Below are positions 6,714 through 12,635 of a stretch of DNA of 14,714 nt, in pieces. The translations under genes were made by a program, and so were the position numbers. The stretch is from NCBI GenBank assembly GCA_903921295.1, contig CAIXOZ010000080.1:1-14714 (forward strand), read 5' to 3'. Under the pieces are notes generated by a model that worked only from the letters and a program-made list of their open reading frames with translations, ran no database searches and was not told the origin of the DNA. Source of the stretch: an uncultured cyanobacterium (GTDB lineage: Bacteria > Cyanobacteriota > Cyanobacteriia > PCC-6307 > Cyanobiaceae). Positions within the stretch are counted from its first letter, which is position 1. Every line of letters begins with the position of its first letter.

Positions 6714-8315
6714 ATGCGCACACTCTTTCTCTATCCCGAGTTCCCGAAGACCTTCTGGAGCTACGAAAAAATTCTTGAGCTGGTCAACCGCAAGGTGCTG
6801 CTGCCGCCCCTGGGCATGGTCACCGTTGCGGCGCTCCTGCCACAGCACTGGGAGATGAAGCTGGTCGATCGCAATGTGCGCGAGGTGACCGAGGCGGAGT
6901 GGGACTGGGCAGAGCTGGTGGTGATCTCCGGCATGATCGTGCAGCGCGCCGATATGGCCGTGCAGATCGCTGCGGCCAAGGCCCGGGGGCTGCCTGTGGC
7001 CGTCGGTGGGCCGTTTGCCAGTTCGACCCCGGATGCCCCAGAGCTCAGTCTGGCGGACTTCAAGGTCCTTGATGAGGGTGAAATCACCCTGCCGATGTTC
7101 ATTGAAGCGATCGAACGCGGGGAATCAGGGGGACGATTCAGTGCCAATGGTGAAAAGCCCGACGTCACTTCAACGCCGGTGCCGCGCTTTGACCTGCTCC
7201 AGCTCGATGCCTACGACTCCATGTCGGTGCAGTTCTCTCGTGGCTGTCCGTTCCAATGTGAGTTCTGCGACATCATTGTTCTCTACGGACGCAAGCCTCG
7301 TACCAAGACACCTGAGCAACTGATTGCTGAGTTGCAGTATCTCTACGACCTCGGCTGGCGGCGTTCGATTTTTCTTGTCGATGACAACTTCATCGGCAAC
7401 AAGCGCAATGCCAAGTTGCTGTTGCCTGTTCTGAAGCAGTGGCAGATGGAACGGGGTTATCCCTTCAGTCTGGCCACCGAGGCCTCGGTGGATCTGGCGG
7501 CTGACGAGGAGTTGATGCAGATGATGGCCGAGTGCCGTTTTGACAGTGTCTTCCTTGGTATCGAAACCCCGGATGAGGCCAGCCTTGCCACAGCCGGCAA
7601 GCTGCAGAACACCCGCAGCTCCCTTGAGGAGGCTGTGGATCGGATCAGCTCCTACGGCATTCGGGTGATGGCCGGCTTCATCATCGGCTTCGATGGAGAG
7701 CGTATCGGTGCTGGCGATCGCATTGTTCAGTTCGTCAGTCGCACCGGTATTCCGGCAGCGATGATGGGCATGCTGCAGGCTCTTCCGAACACCGGCCTCT
7801 GGCATCGGCTTGAAAAAGAAGGGCGTTTGATCGAGGAAAAGGCTGATGCCAAAGGGGTCAACCAGACCAACCTGCTCAATTTTGTTCCCACCCGGCCGAT
7901 CCGTGACATCGCTAACGAATATGTCGATGCGTTCTGTCGTTTGTACGAGCCGCACGCCTATATCGAGCGTGTCACCAGTTACTACCTGCGGATGGGCCTG
8001 CCCCGTTGGCAGAAGTATGTGCCGGCGGCGTTCGGCAAGGCGGCCCTGCCAGCCTGGTGTGATGTGCGCGCCCTGTTGATCGTCATCTGGCGGCAGGGCA
8101 TCCGCCGCGACACCCGCTTCCGTTTCTGGCGCTCCCTCTGGCGGGTGGCTCGCCGTAATCCTGGGGTGCTGGAGCAGTTCCTGGTGGTGCTCGCGCACAA
8201 CGAACACTTCATGGAGTACAGGGCGGTTGTCCGTCGTGAAATCCAGGATCAGCTCAGGGCCTTGCCTCCGGAACCGCCGGCGGCCCTGGCGTTGCCGACC
8301 CTCCAGTCGGCCTGA
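6714..8315 (+). CDS. B12-binding domain radical SAM protein with DUF4070 C-terminal region
   Basis: A 533-aa cytosolic enzyme. Residues 1-130 form a cobalamin-binding-like Rossmann domain (LPPLGMVTVAALLP, VVISGMIVQRADM, VAVGGPFAS). The radical SAM core follows, with the 4Fe-4S motif CPFQCEFC (Cys178, Cys182, Cys185), then LVDDNFIGNKRNAK and FLGIETPDE, typical of the B12/SAM group. The segment AMMGMLQALPNTGLWHRLEKEG is the start of the DUF4070 region, and the last ~130 residues are Arg/Trp-rich. Members often methylate unreactive carbons. Hopanoid C-2 methylase HpnP is a relative, but the N-terminus here (FLYPEFPKTFWSYEKIL) does not look like HpnP, so the substrate stays open. It starts 65 bp after pyrC and may be co-transcribed, with no obvious link in function. 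Confidence 0.92.
   Translation: MRTLFLYPEFPKTFWSYEKILELVNRKVLLPPLGMVTVAALLPQHWEMKLVDRNVREVTEAEWDWAELVVISGMIVQRADMAVQIAAAKARGLPVAVGGPFASSTPDAPELSLADFKVLDEGEITLPMFIEAIERGESGGRFSANGEKPDVTSTPVPRFDLLQLDAYDSMSVQFSRGCPFQCEFCDIIVLYGRKPRTKTPEQLIAELQYLYDLGWRRSIFLVDDNFIGNKRNAKLLLPVLKQWQMERGYPFSLATEASVDLAADEELMQMMAECRFDSVFLGIETPDEASLATAGKLQNTRSSLEEAVDRISSYGIRVMAGFIIGFDGERIGAGDRIVQFVSRTGIPAAMMGMLQALPNTGLWHRLEKEGRLIEEKADAKGVNQTNLLNFVPTRPIRDIANEYVDAFCRLYEPHAYIERVTSYYLRMGLPRWQKYVPAAFGKAALPAWCDVRALLIVIWRQGIRRDTRFRFWRSLWRVARRNPGVLEQFLVVLAHNEHFMEYRAVVRREIQDQLRALPPEPPAALALPTLQSA
7714..7721. repeat. HIP1 octamer (GCGATCGC)
   Basis: An exact copy of the palindrome GCGATCGC that is over-represented in many cyanobacterial genomes, here inside the radical SAM gene. 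One of two exact copies found by eye in the window. Confidence 0.6.
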
Positions 8316-8424
8316 GCCGCTGCGCTGCGCTGGCCGCCCCTAGTGATGGTGGCCTGCTCTGTGGATCACCTGTAACGGTTGGTAAGGAAACAGCGGTCGG
8401 GCCCCGGTCCCAACAGGGGGGGCA

Positions 8425-8430
8425 TAGGGT
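8425..8430 (+). promoter_or_regulatory. Possible -10 element (TAGGGT) before the DUF3136-like gene
   Basis: TAGGGT fits the loose TANNNT -10 pattern of picocyanobacteria and lies 48 bases before the ATG at 8479. No -35 is recognisable, and an 8-base-loop stem (CGGTT/AACCG, 8440-8457) follows. Weak evidence. Confidence 0.25.
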
Positions 8431-8478
8431 TGATCCCAGCGGTTCCGGCTCCAACCGGCGGCGCGTTTCATCCGAGAG

Positions 8479-8745
8479 ATGGTTGTGAAAAGCGCAAACG
8501 GTTCCTCGATGACGATCGGAGAGTTGGAAGCCAACTATCCCCTCTATTGCAAGGCTCTGCGCCTTCTGCTTCAGGAGGGTCGCAGCCTGGAGGCCATTCA
8601 GCGCACGGTCTGCTGGGAGCGCCTCGCCAAGCTGCACCTCTGCCTGCCGAATCGCTATAAGGCTCCCGATTATCTGCTGGCGGTGCTTCGACGTGATCTG
8701 CACGCCGTGACGACCGCGAGCGCTGCCGGGGTGTCGGCTTCCTGA
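8479..8745 (+). CDS. Small DUF3136-like protein
   Basis: An 88-aa protein, soluble by its composition. The core from residue 11, MTIGELEANYPLYCKALRLL followed by LQEGRSLEAIQRTVCWERL, then CLPNRYKAPDYL, matches my memory of DUF3136, a short family restricted to marine and freshwater picocyanobacteria. It has three Cys (24, 45, 55) and is mostly helical. The function of the family is unknown. The start is ambiguous: ATG 8479 is called, but ATG 8509 begins exactly where the conserved part begins, and the ten residues in between (MVVKSANGSS) look unconserved. The tail after residue 75 is Ala/Ser-rich. A small gene follows 36 bp later on the same strand and may share its transcript. Confidence 0.82.
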   Translation: MVVKSANGSSMTIGELEANYPLYCKALRLLLQEGRSLEAIQRTVCWERLAKLHLCLPNRYKAPDYLLAVLRRDLHAVTTASAAGVSAS

Positions 8746-8781
8746 ACCCCTGCTGTTCTGTTGTGGCTGGAGAAGGCCTCG

Positions 8782-9135
8782 ATGGATCCCGACGCTGAGC
8801 TGCCCCCCGCGACTCCACTCACCTCACCGGTGCTGGATGCAGACGGCCGCCTCACCTACGTCGGCACCGATGGGCGTCGTTATGTGGTGCTGGGCCCAGA
8901 CGATCAGGAGGCCCAGCGCCAGCAAGCTCTTGCCCTCAGCCTGGAGCCCGGCCATCGGGTCCTGGAGGCGATGGAAGGTCAGGCCCGGATCTGGCTGGAT
9001 CTGGTCTGCGGGCCTGATCTTGAGCGGGTTGAGGCTCTGGCCTGGCTGCTGCAACGGCTGCGGAGCCGACTGACCGGCGGGGAGGGCCCTGAGCCTCCGG
9101 ATGCGGAACCTCCGGACTCGGCGCCGTCGGTCTGA
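8782..9135 (+). CDS. Hypothetical acidic protein, not recognised
   Basis: A 117-aa protein with no membrane segment. ATG 8782 is chosen because GGAGAAGG lies with a nine-base spacing before it; a TTG at 8761 is in frame but has less support. Residues 17-37 suggest two short strands (LDADGRLTYVG, RRYVVLGPDD). Residues 40-95 look helical (EAQRQQALALSLEPG, RVLEAMEGQARIWLDLV, VEALAWLLQRLRSRL). The last ~20 residues are Pro/Glu/Asp-rich and probably disordered. Codon use and GC level match the neighbours, which supports a real gene. I do not recognise the family. It sits between the DUF3136-like gene and the RNA-binding protein. Confidence 0.7.
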   Translation: MDPDAELPPATPLTSPVLDADGRLTYVGTDGRRYVVLGPDDQEAQRQQALALSLEPGHRVLEAMEGQARIWLDLVCGPDLERVEALAWLLQRLRSRLTGGEGPEPPDAEPPDSAPSV

Positions 9136-9165
9136 GGCCGCGCCTGACGGAGGCGGTGGCCGGTC

Positions 9166-9171
9166 TAGGGT
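9166..9171 (+). promoter_or_regulatory. Possible -10 element (TAGGGT) of the RNA-binding protein gene
   Basis: TAGGGT fits the TANNNT -10 pattern. A start near 9178 would give a ~77-base leader that is only about 48 percent GC by my count, clearly AT-richer than the coding regions. Cold-induced cyanobacterial rbp genes are known to have AT-rich leaders. No -35 is evident. Confidence 0.35.
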
Positions 9172-9254
9172 GGCGAAGATTCCAAGATGTCTCGTTTGCA
9201 AGCTCACCACTTTCTTCTGGGCTCTCGAAGGATCGGTTCTCAATTTCTCTGGCT

Positions 9255-9584
9255 ATGACGATTTACGTCGGCAATCTTTCCTTCGATGCCGAAGTTCCTG
9301 ATCTGGAACACCTGTTCAGCGAGTACGGCAGCGTGAAGCAGTGCAGCCTGCCCCTCGACCGTGAAACCGGCCGCAAGCGCGGTTTCGCCTTTGTGGAAAT
9401 GGCCAATGAAGCCGATGAGGCCAAAGCCATCGCCGACCTGCAGGACGTCGAGTGGATGGGTCGCAACATCCGTGTCAACACGGCTGAGCCCCGTGGTGGC
9501 GGTGGTGGTGGCGGCGGCGGCCGTGGCGGTTACGGCGGCGGCGGCGGTGGTTACGGCGGTGGTGGCGGCGGCGGCCGCTACTGA
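9255..9584 (+). CDS. rbp: RNA-binding protein, RRM plus glycine-rich tail (cyanobacterial Rbp)
   Basis: A 109-aa protein with one RNA-recognition motif: RNP2 IYVGNL at residues 3-8 and RNP1 KRGFAFVE at 41-48, with the aromatic residues for base stacking present. Residues 83-109 are almost pure glycine with Arg and Tyr (two GGYGG units), the layout of cold-induced cyanobacterial Rbp and plant glycine-rich RNA-binding proteins. It probably binds mRNA as an RNA chaperone or localisation factor. ATG 9255 is chosen because it puts RNP2 at the N-terminus as in the family; the frame is open to 9156 but that stretch is unlike coding sequence. A stem-loop follows the stop. Confidence 0.95.
   Translation: MTIYVGNLSFDAEVPDLEHLFSEYGSVKQCSLPLDRETGRKRGFAFVEMANEADEAKAIADLQDVEWMGRNIRVNTAEPRGGGGGGGGGRGGYGGGGGGYGGGGGGGRY
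9491..9578 (+). repeat. GGC/GGT low-complexity tract coding for the glycine-rich tail
   Basis: A run of GGT and GGC codons broken only by CGT and TAC codons, including near-repeats of a GGTTACGGCGG unit at about 9526 and 9548. Such tracts slip easily, so the tail length may vary between strains. Confidence 0.8.
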
Positions 9585-9593
9585 TCCAGGCGA

Positions 9594-9616
9594 CGCCTCC
9601 CTTCGGGACTGAGGCG
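9594..9616 (+). terminator. Stem-loop after the RNA-binding protein gene
   Basis: CGCCTC and GAGGCG form a 6-bp stem nine bases past the stop codon, extended inside by CC-TTCG-GG with a three-base bulge. There is no T run after it, so it may stabilise the mRNA 3' end rather than terminate alone. Confidence 0.4.
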
Positions 9617-9721
9617 CTCGGGCCTGGGGGAATGATCGGTCGTGCTGTCGCGCTTCCGATCGACCTCCGGGCCTTGTCTGTTCCTGGCCCCCGGTGCTCG
9701 CCGCGCTGGGGCCCTCGGCGT

Positions 9722-10438
9722 TCAGGTCAGGGAAAACAGCAGCAGGTCGGTGCCTTCCTCAAGAACCTGCAGCGCCGGCACCGTCCCGGCAGCAAAGCCG
9801 AGCCCATCGCCAATGGCCAGGGTCTCCGGCCCGGCCGCGTCGCTGTCCTGCAAGGCAACCCGGCCGTCAAGGATCTGCAGCCAACCCTGGCCCTGCGCCG
9901 GAACGGGCAGTCTCTGGCCGGCAGCAGGTCGGGCCCGCCAGAGCATCACCGGCCGTGAGATCGACAGGCTGGCTCCCGAGGCGCTCGGTCCCACCAGGAG
10001 CGTCCAGTGCGGATCGATGCGGAAGCTGCTCTGGGCATAGCGGGGTTCGGCAGCGACGGCAGCGGGCTCGATCCAGATCTGCAGGAGCCGGCAGCTTTCC
10101 GAGCCGCCATTGATTTCGCTGTGGGTGATGCCCCGGCCCGCCTCCATCACCTGCACATCGCCCTCCATCAGGCGACCGTGATGGCCGAGGGAGTCCCGAT
10201 GGTCGAGCTGGCCCTCCACCATCACCGTGATGATGTCCATGTCACGATGCGGATGGAGGCCGAAGCCGGATCCGGCCGCGAAACGATCGTCATTGATCAC
10301 CCGCAGGGGGCCGAAGCCGCGCCAGCGGGGATCATCGTGCCCGCCAAAACTGAAGCTGTGCCAGCTCTCCAGCCAGTCGCGGCGGCTGAGGAAGCGTTCA
10401 CCGGCCGCACGGAAGCAGAGGGGTGGCAGCGAAGTCAT
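9722..10438 (-). CDS. Pirin family protein (YhhW-like bicupin)
   Basis: A 238-aa cytosolic bicupin. The N-terminal cupin has the full iron site of pirins: the two His of LHPHRDMD (residues 62 and 64 from ATG 10438), and His and Glu of GITHSE (106 and 108), the positions used by E. coli YhhW. It begins with the family segment WLESWHSFSFGGH. Some pirins show quercetin 2,3-dioxygenase activity in vitro; the natural role is unclear, often put down to stress or redox sensing. ATG 10438 is chosen over a GTG four codons earlier (10450); neither has a clear Shine-Dalgarno. A membrane-protein gene on the same strand ends 74 bp upstream and may be co-transcribed. Confidence 0.93.
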   Translation of the reverse strand: MTSLPPLCFRAAGERFLSRRDWLESWHSFSFGGHDDPRWRGFGPLRVINDDRFAAGSGFGLHPHRDMDIITVMVEGQLDHRDSLGHHGRLMEGDVQVMEAGRGITHSEINGGSESCRLLQIWIEPAAVAAEPRYAQSSFRIDPHWTLLVGPSASGASLSISRPVMLWRARPAAGQRLPVPAQGQGWLQILDGRVALQDSDAAGPETLAIGDGLGFAAGTVPALQVLEEGTDLLLFSLT

Positions 10439-10472
10439 CGGCCCGATCACAACCGATGGCCACTCTGGCCAG

Positions 10473-10480
10473 GCGATCGC
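10473..10480. repeat. HIP1 octamer (GCGATCGC) in its full GGCGATCGCC form
   Basis: A perfect ten-base HIP1 palindrome at 10472-10481, in the short gap between the pirin gene and the upstream membrane-protein gene. Confidence 0.6.
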
Positions 10481-10512
10481 CTCCCCGCGGGCCTCAGCAC
10501 GGTCGAATCCGG

Positions 10513-10950
10513 TCAGGACCGATGCAGGAGCTGGGTCAGGAAACTGCAGAAGTCCTGCAGCCGCACCGACAGGCCGACACTGGAGAGGGTGAGGGTCAGG
10601 AAGGCCACCAGGCGGGCATCACGATGGCGCACCAGGGAGATGATCGAGGCCACCACCCCCACCAGCACGGCCACCAGGATCAGGGAAGCCACCACCAGGT
10701 TCTTGAGGTTCCAGAGGGGGGAGCTGAAGAGATCGGAGTAGGGGCCGATCAATAGAAAGAGCACCCCGTTGGAGAGGTTGAACACGATCGCGATCACGGC
10801 ATAGATCAGTGAGGCGCCGACGGCGATCCGGACGGAGAGATGGTTCAAGCGGGTGGCCGTGATTGATGATCTCTTTCGATTCTTTGCCGCCTGCGTGGCC
10901 TTGTCAACGCGCGGCGCTCGACGCCCTTTGGCTGCCACGTGGACTTGCAT
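10513..10950 (-). CDS. Hypothetical membrane protein with three helices
   Basis: A 145-aa protein, family not recognised. The first ~35 residues are strongly basic (KGRRAPR, KNRKRSS), fitting a cytosolic N-terminus. Predicted helices by eye: about 41-70 (VGASLIYAVIAIVFNL plus GVLFLLIG), 85-107 (LVVASLILVAVLVGVVASII) and 113-128 (RLVAFLTLTLSSVGL). The C-terminal LQDFCSFLTQLLHRS is probably amphipathic. The only in-frame ATG is at 10950. It is divergent from the rhomboid gene (118 bp between starts) and upstream of pirin on the same strand. GC and codon use match the neighbours. Confidence 0.75.
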   Translation of the reverse strand: MQVHVAAKGRRAPRVDKATQAAKNRKRSSITATRLNHLSVRIAVGASLIYAVIAIVFNLSNGVLFLLIGPYSDLFSSPLWNLKNLVVASLILVAVLVGVVASIISLVRHRDARLVAFLTLTLSSVGLSVRLQDFCSFLTQLLHRS

Positions 10951-11005
10951 GGGCTCGTGCGGATCATGGGCTGGCCGATGCCGCCGCCTGATCGGCGTTG
11001 ATGGT

Positions 11006-11053
11006 CGCTGGAGACCAGCGCCATGACAACGGCGGCGGCGCCAGAATGGCGCC
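11006..11053. other. Two adjacent inverted repeats in the divergent region before the rhomboid gene
   Basis: CGCTGG-AGA-CCAGCG (11006-11020) and GGCGCC-AGAAT-GGCGCC (11037-11053) are two perfect 6-bp stems lying between the divergent membrane-protein and rhomboid genes. The second ends 15 bases before the rhomboid TTG and could affect its translation or be a protein-binding site. No role is established. Confidence 0.35.
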
Positions 11054-11068
11054 TGCTTTCCCCATCAT

Positions 11069-11656
11069 TTGCCCGTCTCCTGGTTGACACGCCTGGATCA
11101 ACAGCTGGCCAGGACAGGCCGCACCTTGATCATTCCGCCCCTGATCCTGGCGGTGGCCTGGGCCCAGGAGCTGATGGATCAGCTCTTTTTCGGTGGGCGC
11201 TGGAATTTGCCGATCACCCCGGGAGGCCCGATCTGGGGGGTCTTCACCGCGCCCTTCAGTCATCAGTCCTTCGGCCATCTGATCAGCAACAGTCTCTGGT
11301 TTTTGCCCCTCTCCTGGCTGGTGCTCGCCAAGGGCAGACGCGACTATCTGGCGGTCTGGGTCTGCGTGCTGGCGATGGCCTTGCCGGTGTGGCTGTTCTG
11401 GCCGACGGCCAGCCACGGCCTCTCCGGAGTTGTCTATGGCCTGCTGGGCTATCTGCTGCTGATCGGTTGGCTCGAGCGGCGGCCCCTCAGCCTGCTGCTT
11501 TCTCTCGTTGCCCTGATCAGTTATGGAGGCGTTCTGCCCAGTCTGCTGCCCTTCTTCAGTCCGCCGGGGGTGAGCTGGATCGGCCATGTCAGCGGCTTCG
11601 TCGGCGGTCTGATCGCGGCCGCGGCGGTGTCCCGCGAATCGGAAGCATCCCGGTGA
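11069..11656 (+). CDS. Rhomboid family intramembrane serine protease
   Basis: A 195-aa integral membrane protease that cuts substrate helices inside the membrane. The active-site layout is complete: HQSFGHLISNSLWF holds the oxyanion-side His70 and Asn74, GLSG holds the nucleophile Ser119, and GHVSGFVGG holds the catalytic His173. About six hydrophobic segments are visible, the basic six-helix form. The start is uncommon: no ATG lies in frame before residue 36, so TTG 11069 (or TTG 11084) must begin the protein, since ATG at residue 36 would cut helix 1. The nearby ATGs at 11023 and 11046 are in other frames. Substrates are unknown. Confidence 0.9.
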   Translation: MPVSWLTRLDQQLARTGRTLIIPPLILAVAWAQELMDQLFFGGRWNLPITPGGPIWGVFTAPFSHQSFGHLISNSLWFLPLSWLVLAKGRRDYLAVWVCVLAMALPVWLFWPTASHGLSGVVYGLLGYLLLIGWLERRPLSLLLSLVALISYGGVLPSLLPFFSPPGVSWIGHVSGFVGGLIAAAAVSRESEASR

Positions 11657-11665
11657 TCTCGGTGA

Positions 11666-11680
11666 GCCAGGACGCCTGGC
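11666..11680 (+). terminator. Stem-loop after the rhomboid gene
   Basis: GCCAGG, loop ACG, CCTGGC: a perfect 6-bp stem nine bases past the rhomboid stop. No T run follows, so termination by it alone is unsure. Confidence 0.35.
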
Positions 11681-11789
11681 CACGGTATTGAGGGTGACGG
11701 GCCCTGGTTCGTGCAGCCCGTGGCTGTTATGCCGTTCTCCGCCAGGGCGATGGCCGGGTTGGATCGCAGTCAGTGCAATGTTGTGCGCG

Positions 11790-11809
11790 TTGTTCAGGGC
11801 GCTGAACAA
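11790..11809. repeat. Perfect inverted repeat, 8-bp arms with a 4-base loop
   Basis: TTGTTCAG, GGCG, CTGAACAA. It lies 23 bases beyond the 3' end of the minus-strand tRNA-Leu and about 130 bases past the rhomboid stop. It could act as a terminator hairpin for the tRNA transcript, although no U run follows, or as a binding site. The 176-bp gap that contains it has no convincing gene. Confidence 0.5.
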
Positions 11810-11832
11810 GGTCCAGGGGCGCCAGGCATGGA

Positions 11833-11916
11833 TGGGGGCAGGGGGACTTGAACCCCCACAACGTTGCCGTCTGCGGATTTTAAGTCCGCTGCGTCTACCA
11901 ATTTCGCCATGCCCCC
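11833..11916 (-). tRNA. trnL-UAA: tRNA-Leu (anticodon UAA), no intron
   Basis: 84 bases. The acceptor arms GGGGGCA and TGCCCCC pair fully, with discriminator A. The anticodon stem GCGGA/TCCGC encloses the loop CTTAAAA, giving anticodon TAA. A class II long variable arm (GACGGCAACGTT region) and a T arm GGGGG-TTCAAGT-CCCCC follow. The 3' CCA is not encoded: the genome continues with TCC. No insertion splits the anticodon loop, whereas many cyanobacteria and chloroplasts carry a group I intron there. It reads UUA codons and, by wobble, UUG. Confidence 0.97.
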
Positions 11917-11950
11917 AGGTCGCTGACGCTCCCCCCGGAGCCCGCGTCCC

Positions 11951-11956
11951 ATCCTA
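11951..11956 (-). promoter_or_regulatory. Possible -10 element (TAGGAT) of tRNA-Leu
   Basis: Read on the minus strand, TAGGAT lies 34 bases before the tRNA 5' end, so a start near 11944 would give a ~28-base leader. No -35 match was found. It overlaps a plus-strand TAGATT by two bases. Confidence 0.35.
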
Positions 11957-11960
11957 GATT
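11955..11960 (+). promoter_or_regulatory. Possible -10 element (TAGATT) of ndhL
   Basis: TAGATT fits TANNNT. A start about seven bases on would fall at the ten-base palindrome ACGTCGACGT (11967-11976), giving an ndhL leader under 20 bases. No -35 was recognised. Confidence 0.3.
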
Positions 11961-11983
11961 TCCATGACGTCGACGTACCACCC

Positions 11984-12238
11984 GTGAGCCTGCCAGGCGT
12001 CCTCAGCGACCTGCCGATCTCTCTCGACACCCTGCTGGTGATCGGCGCCTATGTCCTGCTCGGCGGTGCCTACCTGGTGGTGGCTCCCCTGGCCCTCTAC
12101 TGGTGGATGAACCGTCGCTGGATGGTGATGGGCAAGCTCGAGCGCACGGCCATCTACGGGCTGGTGTTTCTCTGTTTTCCAGGGCTGATCCTCTTCTCGC
12201 CCTTCCTGAACTTCCGCCTGGTGGGGCAGGGCGAGTGA
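11984..12238 (+). CDS. ndhL: NAD(P)H-quinone oxidoreductase subunit L
   Basis: An 84-aa membrane subunit of the cyanobacterial NDH-1 complex, needed for cyclic electron flow, respiration and CO2 uptake through NDH-1 forms. Two helices are visible, about 14-40 (LLVIGAYVLLGGAYLVVAPL) and 53-73, joined by the family's YWWMNRRW segment. The C-terminal FSPFLNFR is also typical. The start is GTG 11984; the nearest upstream ATG (11964) is out of frame. It overlaps the next gene by four bases (GTGA), so both are probably translated together. It is divergent from tRNA-Leu, 67 bp away. Confidence 0.93.
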   Translation: MSLPGVLSDLPISLDTLLVIGAYVLLGGAYLVVAPLALYWWMNRRWMVMGKLERTAIYGLVFLCFPGLILFSPFLNFRLVGQGE

Positions 12239-12594
12239 CCCGCGGCCAGTCCCTGCTTCTCGGCCTCGGGGTCTTTGGTCTCGGGGGCCTGGGTTATGCC
12301 CTGTTTCTCCTCTCCGGACTTGAGGGCTTCTCGGCCGGCATTGCGGCTGAGGCCCTGCTTGTGCTGGTGGTGTTCGGCTGGACCGGCAGTTACCTCTTCC
12401 GGGTGGTCACCGGACGCATGACCTACATGGAGCAGCGGCGGCGTTACCGCGACGCCTACGACGCCGCCACCGATGCCGAGCTTCAGAAGCGTTTCGAGGC
12501 CCTCAGCCCCGAAGACCAGGAGGCCCTGCTGCGTGAGGTGGGTCAGTTGCCGGCGGATCCCGCCGGCCCTGCCGATCCCTCCGCCGGTCGCTGA
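12235..12594 (+). CDS. DUF3007 family membrane protein
   Basis: A 119-aa protein that starts at a GTG inside the ndhL stop (GTGA). Two helices, about 7-27 (LLLGLGVFGLGGLGYALFLL) and 37-57 (EALLVLVVFGWTGSYLF), are followed by the conserved RVVTGRMTYMEQRRRYRDAYD segment and a soluble helical tail (LQKRFEALSPEDQEALLREV). DUF3007 is found in cyanobacteria and plastid-bearing plants. Its function is not established, but its steady place after ndhL hints at a link with NDH-1 or the thylakoid membrane. The family and the ndhL-DUF3007-trpA order are from memory. Longer ATG starts inside ndhL are in the same frame but would overlap it heavily. Confidence 0.88.
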   Translation: MTRGQSLLLGLGVFGLGGLGYALFLLSGLEGFSAGIAAEALLVLVVFGWTGSYLFRVVTGRMTYMEQRRRYRDAYDAATDAELQKRFEALSPEDQEALLREVGQLPADPAGPADPSAGR

Positions 12595-12599
12595 CCCCA

Positions 12600-12605
12600 T
12601 AGGCT
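12600..12605 (+). promoter_or_regulatory. Possible -10 element (TAGGCT) of trpA
   Basis: TAGGCT fits TANNNT and lies 30 bases before the trpA ATG in the 41-bp gap after the DUF3007 gene. It would allow trpA to be transcribed apart from ndhL. No -35 match. Confidence 0.3.
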
Positions 12606-12635
12606 CAGCCGATCCGTCTGTCCGTTCCGGGCCCG

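Noticed and set aside
7170..8207. Long minus-strand open frame (345 aa) opposite the radical SAM gene
   Set aside because: Composition is that of an antisense shadow; the plus strand carries a full radical SAM protein with intact cluster motif.
6714..8315. Hopanoid C-2 methylase HpnP
   Set aside because: Shares domain layout only; the N-terminal residues differ from HpnP as I recall it and no hopanoid genes are nearby.
9632..10113. Plus-strand open frames opposite the pirin gene
   Set aside because: Several overlapping frames without domains; the minus strand carries a complete pirin metal site.
10964..11809. Minus-strand open frame (281 aa) opposite the rhomboid gene
   Set aside because: Antisense shadow, low-complexity Gln/Arg/Gly; the rhomboid active-site residues are all on the plus strand.
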